Shown here: positions 50,494-58,686 of the stretch, piece by piece
Layout: every line of letters begins with the position of its first letter
Numbering within the stretch: the first letter of the stretch is position 1
Source of the DNA: Lawsonibacter hominis
GTDB taxonomy: Bacteria; Bacillota; Clostridia; Oscillospirales; Oscillospiraceae
DNA: 58,697 nt
Direction of reading: 5' to 3'
Assembly: GCF_014287895.1 (NCBI RefSeq)
Contig: NZ_JACOPP010000020.1
Coordinates: 1 to 58,697, forward strand
The notes under the pieces: generated by a model
Database searches by the model: none
Seen by the model: only the letters and a program-made list of their open reading frames with translations
What the model was told of the DNA's origin: nothing
Position numbers and translations under genes: made by a program

Positions 50494-51454
50494 CACCGAA
50501 ACAGGCTGGAAAGGAAGCGGCATCCAGGGGCGGGAAAGCGCAGGCCCCGGCTGAACGTGCGGCAAAATACTCCTTGAGCAGGGCGGCATAGGCCAACAGG
50601 ACCGGACTCGCCGAATGAGAGCGCCAAATGGCGGAAAAGGTGCAGGTCTCCGGATATCCGGTCAGGCGAATGGACTGAAACAAGGCCGGAACCGTTGGAT
50701 GGCAGCATTCCGGCAAGAGCATAACGGCCTGATTTGTGGCCACGAGCATCTGCTGCGTGTCGAAATTTGGCACAACAAAGGCGGGGGAAAGCGCATGGTG
50801 ATTGAGCATCTGCTCGGTTACCGTAAGATTATAGGTCTGAAAACCGATGCTCTCTTCCCCCTGAACGGCAAACTTTTCATTGCGGATATCGGCAATATCC
50901 ACGGCGTCAAATTGTGCCAGAGGGTGATCGCGGGAGACAAACAGCCGCCACCCGCAGGTGAGCAAGGGCTCGATCACAGCGTCGGAGATGGTATTGTCGC
51001 TGAAATCATAGGGCATTGCGATCGCCATAGCCAGCTTGCCGACCGTATATTTATGAAATAATTCGGTTGGAGTGCCCGGGCGGATCGTGATCTGCATGCT
51101 GGGATATGCCTGGAGCAGACGCTGGATCACGCAGTAGGTGTGGGTGGTATCCAGGCCCGGCCAGATTCCCAGGGAAATATATCCGGAAAGGTTATGCGCA
51201 ATGCACCGGGCACGGGAAAGCGAACGGGAATAGAGAGCAAGCAGACGCAGGCTGCTCTCGTAAAATGACTTTCCGGAGTCGGTCACGGTAAATCCGCGTT
51301 TGCTGCGCACGAACAGCGGAAAGCCGAGTTCCGCTTCCATCGAGGCGATTTGCTGGCTGATAGCCGCCTGAGTAATATAGTTTTCCTGGGCGGCCTTTGT
51401 AAAACTGTTATACTTGACGATATCCACAAAACATTTGATTTTCTCCAGATTCAT
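50471..51454 (-). CDS. LysR-family transcriptional regulator
   Basis: A 327-residue LTTR. The N-terminal winged helix is MNLEKIKCFVDIVKYNSFTKAAQENYITQAAISQQIASMEAELG (first 44 residues), followed by a type-2 periplasmic-binding-like effector domain. It is divergent from the M24/SLC13 genes, the classic arrangement for a regulator and its target. The codon composition looks less GC-rich than in the neighbouring housekeeping genes, in keeping with acquisition. The C-terminal codons double as a terminator arm. Confidence 0.9.
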   Translation of the reverse strand: MNLEKIKCFVDIVKYNSFTKAAQENYITQAAISQQIASMEAELGFPLFVRSKRGFTVTDSGKSFYESSLRLLALYSRSLSRARCIAHNLSGYISLGIWPGLDTTHTYCVIQRLLQAYPSMQITIRPGTPTELFHKYTVGKLAMAIAMPYDFSDNTISDAVIEPLLTCGWRLFVSRDHPLAQFDAVDIADIRNEKFAVQGEESIGFQTYNLTVTEQMLNHHALSPAFVVPNFDTQQMLVATNQAVMLLPECCHPTVPALFQSIRLTGYPETCTFSAIWRSHSASPVLLAYAALLKEYFAARSAGACAFPPLDAASFPACFGENARAEA

Positions 51455-51592
51455 ACAGCAATCACCTTATTTCTGCAGAGAATGGATTTTGCCGGCGCTG
51501 GGTCCAGTATAACACAAAAGAAGGCGGACTTCATGGGGAATGTACAAATGGCACAATAGATTTTTCTTATCGGTGTGATCGCATATTCTAAT

Positions 51593-51621
51593 TTGACGAA
51601 TCCACCGTCCGCAATTATGCT
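51593..51621 (+). promoter_or_regulatory. Promoter of the M24/SLC13 operon
   Basis: TTGACG (51593-51598), a 17-nt spacer and TATGCT (51616-51621), about 50 nt before the M24 start. It lies in the 216-nt divergent region opposite lysR, where a LysR-type site would be expected; I could not assign one. Confidence 0.65.
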
Positions 51622-51670
51622 GAATCCAGAGAGAAGCGCTTCTCAAAACGATAATTGGAGGCAAGCGGCT

Positions 51671-52804
51671 ATGGATGAGCGCAGAAAAGAACGGGACCGG
51701 AGATTGGAGCTGTTCAACCAGCTTATGGAACAGGCGGGGTTGGACGCGTTGATTTTTACCTCCACCGCCCAGCAGACCTGCCAGATGGCGGTGAAATACG
51801 CGACCAATTATACGCTGAACACACGCCGGGATTTTGCATATATGGCCAGGGGCGGCATGCTGAACCTGCTGGTCCCGACCGTGGGGCAGCAGTTCCATGC
51901 CCGGACGTTGAGCTGGCTTCCCGAAGAGAACATCCGATGCGGCGATATGCTCCAGGAGGTGCTGGCTTTTATCCGATCCCTGCCGCAGGAGCACCCCAGG
52001 ATCGGACTTTATGAGCCAAAGGAACTTCCCATTTGCATCTACCGCGAACTGACGGACACAAATGCGGAATTTGTGGATATTACAGCCCGGCTGACGGAGC
52101 TGCGGGCCCCCAAGTCTGAATATGAGCTGGAGCTGATCCGCGCCGCCTCACAGATCGCGGTGGGTTCCTTCGAATGGGTGCTCAAGCACATCCGCCCCGG
52201 GGTCACGGAACAGGAGATCGTGGGGGGCGCGGAGGGCTTTTTGCGGGCCCGCGGCGCGGAGGACAGTCTGGTGCTCATCCGCGCGGAAAAACCCCACACG
52301 TTTATCACGCGCGCCCAGAACAAGCCGATCCGGCCCAATGAGGTGTTCGTTTACTCCTGTGAGATGGCGGGGCCGGGCGGCTACTGGACGCAGATGGTGC
52401 GCCCGATCTTTCTGGAGCGGGGCTGTGCGCCGGAGGCGTATGAAGTGCTCCAGGTGATCCGGGAGGCGCTGGCAGCCGGCGAGGCGGCGGCGCGGCCCGG
52501 AAACCGGATCTGCGACGTGGACGAGGCCATTGCGCAGGTTGTGAAAAAGCGCGGCTGTCACGCGGGCGTATGGTCCGGTCACGGCATGGGCGCGGATTTG
52601 GGGGACGGCATCGATATCGGCGCGCCCAATAAAATGGAGCTCAAGCCCAATATGATCCTGACGCTGCATCCCAGCGTGGTGGGGCGATCGGACGGACTGC
52701 TGTACGGCAATACTTACGCGGTCACGGAAACGGGGGTGCAGAACCTTACGGATGCCTATACGGGCAGCAGCTATCTGGAGGACCTGCTGGAAGAGATGGG
52801 ATAA
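51671..52804 (+). CDS. M24 (pita-bread) family protein with altered metal ligands (second copy)
   Basis: A 377-residue protein of the creatinase/aminopeptidase P-like fold. The ligand set departs from M24 peptidases in the same way as the protein at 7687-8883. The first Asp aligns with Glu (SCEMAGPGG), the second with Gln (WTQMVRP), the His is kept (SGHGMG), and the EPG motif reads LHPS. Both share the E-x-x-GPGG signature and the HP substitution, so they belong to one divergent subclade. ATG 51671 is 9 nt after GGAGG. It is followed 32 nt later by a transporter gene, which suggests import and processing of the same compound. Confidence 0.75.
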   Translation: MDERRKERDRRLELFNQLMEQAGLDALIFTSTAQQTCQMAVKYATNYTLNTRRDFAYMARGGMLNLLVPTVGQQFHARTLSWLPEENIRCGDMLQEVLAFIRSLPQEHPRIGLYEPKELPICIYRELTDTNAEFVDITARLTELRAPKSEYELELIRAASQIAVGSFEWVLKHIRPGVTEQEIVGGAEGFLRARGAEDSLVLIRAEKPHTFITRAQNKPIRPNEVFVYSCEMAGPGGYWTQMVRPIFLERGCAPEAYEVLQVIREALAAGEAAARPGNRICDVDEAIAQVVKKRGCHAGVWSGHGMGADLGDGIDIGAPNKMELKPNMILTLHPSVVGRSDGLLYGNTYAVTETGVQNLTDAYTGSSYLEDLLEEMG

Positions 52805-52836
52805 GGGTGAGAATAAAGATAAGAGGAGGGAGTCGT

Positions 52837-54327
52837 ATGCCGGATACAGGCATCAAAAAGCAAACCTATACCGCTTATATCGTTAAGCTGCTGGTCGGGC
52901 TGTTTTTCATTTTTGTTTTTGGGCGGGTCTGCCCGCCGTGGGGCGGGATCACGCAGACCGGCATTCAGGCGATCGGCATTTTCTTCGGATTGATTTTCCT
53001 GCTCTCCAATTCGGAGTTTGGGCTGATTTTGCCGTCGCTGCTGGGCTTTCTGGCGGTCCTGCTCACAGATGCGTATACCCCCAGTTCCCTAATGGCGGCC
53101 ACCTTCGGGAACTCCACCGTGGTTCAGATCATTTTTGCCTACGTACTCTGTCAGACCATTATTTCCACCGGAGCGGGTGAGTTTATCTCCAAATGGCTGC
53201 TCACGCGGAAGGTGCTTCGGGGAAAGCCCTACCTGTTCTGCTTTGTCTTTTTCTTTGCGGCCTGGGTCATGGGCGCGTTTGCCAAAATTGGCGGCATCGT
53301 ATTCGTGCTTGCATTGCTGGATTCGCTCATTGACAACCTGGGGTACGAGAAAGAGGGAAGCTTTAACCGCTGGATGTCTCTGGGGTCCTTTGTTTCCGCC
53401 TGCATAGGGATGGCGCTGATCCCCTTCCAGGGCCTGCCGCTGGTCATTTTCGGGGCGATACTGAGCGCTATGGCGCAAAGCGGCATTGTGCTGAACTATG
53501 CGGTGTATATGCTCTCCATCATCGTCTTTTCCATGGCGTTTATCGTCCTGTTCGCCCTGACGATGAAGGCCTGCCGTGTAGACGCAGACAAACTGCGCGC
53601 CTTCGATGTGAGCCGTATCAGCGGCGAGCAGGGCGGCAAACTGCGTATGACCCGCAAGCAGGTCCTGGCCTGCCTGATTTTCCTGTTTGCGATCGCCTAC
53701 TCGGTGGTCATGGCCTTTCTCCCTGCAGACAGCCCCCTGGGGCAGGCGCTTTCCACCTTTGACCAGTGTACCTGGTTCATCTTGGCGCTGGTAATTTTCT
53801 TCCTTCTGCGGGAGGACGGCAAACCGCTGCTGAACGAAGAGCAGACCTTCCGCAGCAGCATTTCCTGGGGCATCGTTCTGGCCGTGTGCATTTTCAACGT
53901 GATCGGCGGCATGCTGGCCAACCCGGAACTGGGCGTACGGGGCTGGCTCAACGCGTTGATGGAGCCCATTTTCACCGGACTGCCCTTCCCTGTGTTCATG
54001 CTGCTGATCTGTTTTGTCTCTACGATCTGCACCAATGTATTTGCCAATGCGGCGGTGGGATTGATCGTAGGGACGCTGACTATGCCCTTTGCCATTACGT
54101 ATGGCGATACCATCGGGATCAATGTAACGGTGTACGGCGCGGCGGTGACCATGTCCGCCATGTTCTCCTTTATGACCATGGCGTCGGCAGGGTATGTCCC
54201 CCTGTTTCTGACAAGGCCCTGCATTCAAAAAAATCAAAAATTCCTCTGGGGGGTCGGAGGAGGAACCTGCTTGGGGGGCATCCTGCTGATGACGGTTCTA
54301 TTCACTGCCCTGGCCTATCTCCTATAA
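52837..54327 (+). CDS. SLC13/DASS-like (ion transporter superfamily) permease
   Basis: A 496-residue membrane protein with about 12 helices, including two half-repeats with re-entrant-type segments (AFAKIGGIVFVLALLDSL and TNVFANAAVGLIVGTLTMPF). This is the layout of the DASS/ArsB/CitM superfamily that carries di- or tricarboxylates with Na+. The N terminus is soluble and short. ATG 52837 follows AGGAGG. It is encoded after the M24 gene under likely LysR control. Substrate unknown. Confidence 0.8.
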   Translation: MPDTGIKKQTYTAYIVKLLVGLFFIFVFGRVCPPWGGITQTGIQAIGIFFGLIFLLSNSEFGLILPSLLGFLAVLLTDAYTPSSLMAATFGNSTVVQIIFAYVLCQTIISTGAGEFISKWLLTRKVLRGKPYLFCFVFFFAAWVMGAFAKIGGIVFVLALLDSLIDNLGYEKEGSFNRWMSLGSFVSACIGMALIPFQGLPLVIFGAILSAMAQSGIVLNYAVYMLSIIVFSMAFIVLFALTMKACRVDADKLRAFDVSRISGEQGGKLRMTRKQVLACLIFLFAIAYSVVMAFLPADSPLGQALSTFDQCTWFILALVIFFLLREDGKPLLNEEQTFRSSISWGIVLAVCIFNVIGGMLANPELGVRGWLNALMEPIFTGLPFPVFMLLICFVSTICTNVFANAAVGLIVGTLTMPFAITYGDTIGINVTVYGAAVTMSAMFSFMTMASAGYVPLFLTRPCIQKNQKFLWGVGGGTCLGGILLMTVLFTALAYLL

Positions 54328-54333
54328 GCGACC

Positions 54334-54381
54334 AGACGGGAGCGCCCGTCCGCCTGCAGGGCGGAACGGGCGCTCCCGTCT
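54334..54381. terminator. Hairpin between the permease and the glycosyltransferase
   Basis: A strong stem of about 21 bp with a small bulge (54334-54354 with 54360-54381). It lacks a T run, so it may act as a barrier between convergent genes rather than as a classical terminator. Confidence 0.55.
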
Positions 54382-54396
54382 CGTCGCGGGGCGTTA

Positions 54397-55278
54397 TCAA
54401 GGCCTTTGCACGGCGGCGCGCCTGCGCCGCCCCTTCCGCGCCGGGAGGCGGGGCAGCTCCGGAAGGGCAAGACTGCCGCCGTCGGTGGCGGCGGAGATCA
54501 GATAGCGGTAGACCCGGCCCTTTTGCCGCTCGTACAGGTCCAGGGTCTGATAGAGGTCCTTGTAATAGGAAAAGGTCTTCTGCTTCATCTCCAGAGTGCG
54601 GCGCAGGGTGGGCTGGGTCATGACCAGACTGTCCTCCCGTTTGATATAACAGCACACCGGCTCCGGGACGGCGGCCACCAGACGGACATATTTGATGTAC
54701 TCCAGATTGAACAGAAAATCCTCGCACCAGCTCAGCTCCTCCGGGCAGCGCAGCTGGTGGGCCTCCACAATGCTGCGGCGGTAGAGCTTGTTCCAAAGCA
54801 CCCCGTAGTAGAAGTTGGCGGGGGCCTTGACCATCTCCTCTGCAAACTCTGTCCGCGTGAGCACCCGGCGGCCCCGGATATGCCCCTGCAGCGCCTGGCG
54901 CTGACCGGATACCCGGTAAAAACGGGCGATCACCAGGTCGGTGCCGGTGCTCAGAGCGGCGTGGACCAGGACCTCAGTGGCGTTGGACAGGAGCCGGTCG
55001 TCCCCGTCCACAAACTGGAGGTACTGCCCCGTAGCCGCCGCCAGTCCCGCGTTGCGGGCGGCGGAGACCCCTGCGTTTTGCTGATGGATGACCCGAAAGC
55101 GCGCGTCCCGCTCCGCCGCCGCGCGGCACAGGGAGAGGCTTTCGTCCGTGCTGCCGTCGTCCACCAGTATGACCTCGATCTCCCGCCAGGTCTGGACGCG
55201 GATGCTCTCCAGACAGGCGGGAAGATACGCCGCCACGTTGTATACCGGCACGATGATGCTGACCTTTGCGCGTTCCAA
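54397..55278 (-). CDS. Family 2 glycosyltransferase
   Basis: A 293-residue GT-A fold glycosyltransferase. SIIVPVYNVAAYL opens the nucleotide-sugar domain, VDDGST and DGDD are the acidic metal/sugar motifs, and a C-terminal basic tail ends the protein. The start is taken as TTG 55278 because AAAGGAG lies just upstream; the in-frame ATG at 55314 has no ribosome site and coincides with a -10 box. It probably decorates a surface glycan; no other glycan genes are adjacent. Confidence 0.82.
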   Translation of the reverse strand: MERAKVSIIVPVYNVAAYLPACLESIRVQTWREIEVILVDDGSTDESLSLCRAAAERDARFRVIHQQNAGVSAARNAGLAAATGQYLQFVDGDDRLLSNATEVLVHAALSTGTDLVIARFYRVSGQRQALQGHIRGRRVLTRTEFAEEMVKAPANFYYGVLWNKLYRRSIVEAHQLRCPEELSWCEDFLFNLEYIKYVRLVAAVPEPVCCYIKREDSLVMTQPTLRRTLEMKQKTFSYYKDLYQTLDLYERQKGRVYRYLISAATDGGSLALPELPRLPARKGRRRRAAVQRP

Positions 55279-55312
55279 AACGACACTCCTTTTTGTAATG
55301 TGCTCAAATCCC

Positions 55313-55341
55313 ATTATAATGCGCCCGCCGCCGGGCCGCAA
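55313..55341 (-). promoter_or_regulatory. Promoter of the glycosyltransferase gene
   Basis: On the minus strand, TTGCGG (55336-55341), a 17-nt spacer and TATAAT (55313-55318). It explains why the ATG at 55314 cannot be the start. Confidence 0.7.
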
Positions 55342-55382
55342 GAGCGGATCGCACGAAGGCGCGCCGGAACAGGGGCGGGGCA

Positions 55383-55411
55383 TTGCAATGTTTTGGCGCC
55401 TGTGGTACACT
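55383..55411 (+). promoter_or_regulatory. Promoter of lspA-rluD
   Basis: TTGCAA (55383-55388), a 17-nt spacer and TACACT (55406-55411), 44 nt before the lspA ATG. lspA-rluD are thus uncoupled from ileS. Confidence 0.65.
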
Positions 55412-55455
55412 ATCCGGGAACCAAACGCCCGATGGGCGTGCAAAGGAGAGCGCTT

Positions 55456-55944
55456 ATGCTGTATTTGATCCTTGCGGCCCTTCTGGTCGCCCTCGACCAG
55501 GCGGTGAAATTTTTGGTACGCGCCCACATTCCGCTGGGGGGCTCCCTTCCCGTTCTGCCCGGTGTGCTGGACCTGACCTATGTGCAGAACACCGGGGCGG
55601 CCTTTTCCCTATTTACCGGGCATACCTGGCTTCTGACCATCATCTCCCTGGCGGTCTCCGTGGCGCTGGCGGCGGCGCTGGTAAAGGGCGTGCTGCGGCA
55701 TCCCTTTGCCCGCTGCGCCCTGGCGGTGGTGCTGGCCGGTGCGGTGGGCAACCTGATCGACCGGGCCTTCCTGCGCTTCGTGACCGATATGTTCCGCACG
55801 CTGTTCCTGGATTTCCCCGTCTTCAATGTGGCGGATATCTGTGTGGTGCTGGGGGGCATCGCCCTGTGCGTGTACGTGATCTTTTTCTACGATAAGTACG
55901 AGAAACGGGAGAAGCAGGATGACGCCGCTCCATCTGACGGCTGA
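55456..55944 (+). CDS. lspA: Lipoprotein signal peptidase
   Basis: A 162-residue four-helix membrane aspartyl peptidase that cleaves prolipoproteins at the lipidated Cys. Family motifs are DQAVK at the start, QNTGAAFS, GNLIDR and FNVADICVVLG, with the catalytic Asp in the last two. AAAGGAG precedes the ATG. It overlaps rluD by 26 nt. Confidence 0.95.
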   Translation: MLYLILAALLVALDQAVKFLVRAHIPLGGSLPVLPGVLDLTYVQNTGAAFSLFTGHTWLLTIISLAVSVALAAALVKGVLRHPFARCALAVVLAGAVGNLIDRAFLRFVTDMFRTLFLDFPVFNVADICVVLGGIALCVYVIFFYDKYEKREKQDDAAPSDG

Positions 55945-56833
55945 CCGGGCCGGGGAGCGGGTGGACCAGTTCCTCGCCCGCACCCTGCCGGAGCTGACCC
56001 GCTCCGCCGCCCAGCGGCTGCTGGAGGAGGGCGCGGTCACCCGCGGCGGCGGGCGGGTAAAGAAGAATGACAAGACCGCCCCCGGCGACGTGTTTACCGT
56101 CGTCCTGCCCGACCCTGCCCCGATTGACGTGCTCCCCCAAAAGATCCCGCTGGATGTGATCTACGAGGACGGCGACGTGATCGTGGTCAACAAGCCCGTG
56201 GGGCTGGTGGTCCACCCTGCGCCGGGCCATCCGGACGGGACCCTGGTCAACGCGCTGCTGTATCACTGCGGAGCGTCCCTCTCGGGCATCAACGGGGCGC
56301 TGCGCCCCGGGATCGTGCACCGGATCGACCGGGACACTTCCGGTCTGATCATCGCGGCCAAAAACGATTTTGCCCACCTGGCGCTGGCCGAACAGCTGCA
56401 GGATCACTCCCTTTACCGGGAATACGAGGCCGTGTGTGTGGGCAATCTGAAGCAGGATGCCGGTACGGTCCGCGCACCCATCGCCCGGCACCCCACCGAC
56501 CGGAAACGGATGGCGGTGGATGTGCTCCACGGCCGGGAGGCGGTGACCCACTGGACGGTGTTGGAGCGGTTGGGGGGCTATACCCATATCCAGTGCCGAC
56601 TGGAGACCGGCCGCACCCATCAGATCCGGGTCCACATGGCGAAGCTGGGGCATCCCCTGCTGGGGGACACGGTATACGGGGCCAAAAAGCCCTACCCCGG
56701 CCTGGCGGGCCAGTGCCTGCACGCCCGCAGGCTCTCCTTCACCCACCCACGGACGGGACGGCGCATGACCCTGGAGTGCCCGCTCCCCCCTTATTTTGCG
56801 CAGGTATTGACAAAACTGCGGCAGTTGGTATAG
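55919..56833 (+). CDS. rluD: Ribosomal large subunit pseudouridine synthase RluD-like
   Basis: A 304-residue RluA-family synthase. An N-terminal S4 RNA-binding domain (residues about 8-70) is followed by the catalytic domain with HRIDRDTSG (catalytic Asp) and the segment GRTHQIRVHM. It modifies uridines in 23S rRNA. Its last codons contain the -35 box of the thiT promoter. It starts within the lspA 3' end. Confidence 0.92.
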   Translation: MTPLHLTADRAGERVDQFLARTLPELTRSAAQRLLEEGAVTRGGGRVKKNDKTAPGDVFTVVLPDPAPIDVLPQKIPLDVIYEDGDVIVVNKPVGLVVHPAPGHPDGTLVNALLYHCGASLSGINGALRPGIVHRIDRDTSGLIIAAKNDFAHLALAEQLQDHSLYREYEAVCVGNLKQDAGTVRAPIARHPTDRKRMAVDVLHGREAVTHWTVLERLGGYTHIQCRLETGRTHQIRVHMAKLGHPLLGDTVYGAKKPYPGLAGQCLHARRLSFTHPRTGRRMTLECPLPPYFAQVLTKLRQLV

Positions 56834-56836
56834 AAT
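56807..56836 (+). promoter_or_regulatory. Promoter of the TPP riboswitch-thiT transcript
   Basis: Consensus TTGACA (56807-56812) lies in the rluD 3' end, with TAGAAT (56831-56836) after an 18-nt spacer. Confidence 0.65.
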
Positions 56837-56861
56837 TTGCAGTAACCGCAGGACAAATCGA

Positions 56862-57031
56862 ATAGCAGGGGCGCTGGACGCATGTCCGGCTGAGATGGAC
56901 GCCTATCGCGGCGCACGGTCCCTTGAACCTGATCCGGGTAATGCCGGCGTAGGAAGAGTATTCGGCACACATTGTCGTTTCTCCCGTACCGCATTGCGCT
57001 ACACCCGGTTTGCGCTGCGGTACATCTTTTT
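56862..57031 (+). ncRNA. TPP riboswitch (thi box) with terminator
   Basis: Conserved elements are GGGGCGC near the 5' end, GGCTGAGA (about 56888), CCCTTGAACCTGATC and the closing GTAATGCCGGCGTAGGAAG (to about 56957). Downstream, GTACCGCA (56986-56993) pairs with TGCGGTAC (57016-57023), followed by CTTTTT. TPP binding should favour this terminator and shut off thiT. Confidence 0.93.
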
Positions 57032-57047
57032 GGGAGGAATCTGTTCT

Positions 57048-57623
57048 ATGACAACCACAAGCAATCAGAAATCGCACCTGGGCGTGCGGATGCTCTGCGA
57101 AGGGGCGATCATGATCGCCCTGTCCCTCGTGCTGGGGCTGCTGAAGGTGTTCGAGCTGCCTCAGGGCGGCTCCGTCTCGCTGGAGATGCTGCCCCTGCTG
57201 CTGTTCTGCGTACGCTGGGGCATGGGCGGCGGCTTGATCGCCTGCTTTGCCTTTGGGATTCTCCAGGTGTTTATCCAGGGCGCGGTGAGCTGGGGCTGGC
57301 AGTCCATCCTGCTGGACTATGTGCTGGCCTTCGGCGTCATCGGCGTGGCCGGCCTGGGCAAGGGCAAGCCGGGCGGCATTTTCTGGGGCAGCATCCTGGG
57401 CGGCGCGGCCCGGTTCATCATCCACTACATCAGCGGTATTACCATTTATAAGATTGTGGCCCCGACGGAGATCTTCGGCACGGTGTTTGATAACCCCTCC
57501 CTCTACTCGCTGGTCTACAACGGCAGCTATGTGGGCATTGACATCGTTTTGTGCCTGGTGATTTTCGGTATCCTCTATGCACCGCTGAAAAAGTACTTTA
57601 CGGGGGCCGATCTGAAGAAATAA
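57048..57623 (+). CDS. thiT: Energy-coupled thiamine transporter S component ThiT
   Basis: A 191-residue protein with six helices and the ThiT pattern, including a WGMGGG block after helix 2 and a substrate-site segment near WGWQSILLDY. It binds thiamine and needs the shared ECF energising module, encoded elsewhere. The TPP riboswitch directly upstream confirms thiamine as substrate. ATG 57048 follows GGGAGGA. Confidence 0.93.
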   Translation: MTTTSNQKSHLGVRMLCEGAIMIALSLVLGLLKVFELPQGGSVSLEMLPLLLFCVRWGMGGGLIACFAFGILQVFIQGAVSWGWQSILLDYVLAFGVIGVAGLGKGKPGGIFWGSILGGAARFIIHYISGITIYKIVAPTEIFGTVFDNPSLYSLVYNGSYVGIDIVLCLVIFGILYAPLKKYFTGADLKK

Positions 57624-57635
57624 GGTGTGACGCAT

Positions 57636-58442
57636 TTGGGCAAGTTCAACGGTGTGCTTCTGGTCAGCGATTTTGACGACACGCTGTACGGCTCCGACCT
57701 GCGGGTGTCCGAGGAGAACCGGCGCGCGCTCGACTATTTTACCGGCGCGGGCGGGATCTTTACCGTAGCCACCGGGCGGGCCCACCCCACCTTTGCGCCC
57801 CACGCCGCCAGCGTACCCATCAACGCGCCGGTCGTCCTCTCCAACGGCGCCTGCCTGTACGACTTCCAAGACGACCGGGTGGTCCGTGAGACCTTCCTGC
57901 CCCGGCGGGCGGCCCGGGACCTGCAGGAGGTGGCCCGCCGCTTCCCGGAGATCGGCTTTGAGGCCTATCACCAGGACGAGATCTATGCCTATCAGCCCAA
58001 CGAGGTCACCTTTCATCATCTGCGCCGGGCCCAGGCCGCCTATACCGAACGGCCCATCCTGGAGATGCCCCTGCCCTGGACCAAGGCCATCCTCCAGCAG
58101 CGCAATCCCCTGCTGCGGTCCGTTCAGCGCTACATCCTGGAACGTTGGGCAGAGCACTATGAGGCCATCTTCTCCAACGCCGTGCTGCTGGAGCTGACCG
58201 CCAAGGGCAGTACCAAGGGCGGCATGGTGCGCTGCCTGGCCCGGCTGCTGGGCATTGAGGAGCGGAACATTTACTGCGTGGGGGACAATCAGAACGACAT
58301 CCCCATGCTGGCCGTCTCGGCCATTCCCTTCGCCCCGTCCAACTGCGCGCAGGAGGTGCGGGACTGGGGCGCGCGCATCCTGGGCTCCTGTGACGAAAGC
58401 TGCGTGGCCCAGATCGTCGCGATTCTGGATAAGCGATATTAA
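57636..58442 (+). CDS. HAD-superfamily (Cof-type) phosphatase
   Basis: A 268-residue hydrolase. The nucleophile motif is SDFDDTLY (first Asp nucleophile), then TGRAHPT, and GDNQNDIPML as the metal-binding motif IV. A large C2B-type cap lies between. Cof proteins dephosphorylate sugar phosphates and nucleotide derivatives. A TTG start at 57636, with AAGGTG 8 nt upstream, fits homologue starts; a GTG at 57627 is the alternative. It lies 12 nt after thiT, so a role with thiamine phosphates is possible but unproven. Confidence 0.85.
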   Translation: MGKFNGVLLVSDFDDTLYGSDLRVSEENRRALDYFTGAGGIFTVATGRAHPTFAPHAASVPINAPVVLSNGACLYDFQDDRVVRETFLPRRAARDLQEVARRFPEIGFEAYHQDEIYAYQPNEVTFHHLRRAQAAYTERPILEMPLPWTKAILQQRNPLLRSVQRYILERWAEHYEAIFSNAVLLELTAKGSTKGGMVRCLARLLGIEERNIYCVGDNQNDIPMLAVSAIPFAPSNCAQEVRDWGARILGSCDESCVAQIVAILDKRY

Positions 58443-58443
58443 A

Positions 58444-58495
58444 ACAGGGACAAGGACCGGGCCCGGCATTTGCCGGGCCCGGTCCTTGTCCCTGT
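58444..58495 (+). terminator. 24-bp perfect hairpin after the HAD gene
   Basis: Arms at 58444-58467 and 58472-58495 match perfectly over 24 bp with the loop ATTT. It is followed by CGAAAA rather than T, so it may act as a processing or transcription barrier. The stretch from here to the window end shows no gene. Confidence 0.65.
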
Positions 58496-58649
58496 CGAAA
58501 AAGGCCTGGCCTTTTCCGGCAGGGGGGCTACAGGACGGCCAGGACTCGATTCCTGCGGAAAAGTCGCCCTGTCCGTCCTGAACCGCCCCCGATTGTGCGG
58601 ACAGCACAAAAACGCCCCTAATATAGGACTATGAGATTTTCAAGCAGCA

Positions 58650-58686
58650 AACTGGCGGCGCAATTCCAGAGGCGTCAGTTTTGTTT
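58650..58686 (+). terminator. Terminator-like hairpin near the window end
   Basis: AAACTGGCG (about 58650-58658) pairs with CGTCAGTTT, allowing one G-T pair, followed by TGTTTTTG. It could end a transcript or belong to the edge of an insertion element beyond the window. Only its inner part is seen. Confidence 0.45.

Noticed and set aside
55314..55527. Longer N terminus for the glycosyltransferase, starting at 55527 or 55314
   Set aside because: The extra sequence overlaps the promoter regions of both divergent genes and has no ribosome site. TTG 55278 has AAAGGAG upstream.
58444..58495. Calling the 24-bp perfect hairpin an IS terminal repeat
   Set aside because: The arms are adjacent with a 4-nt loop and no transposase or second copy is seen. 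It is better explained as a strong stem after the HAD gene.
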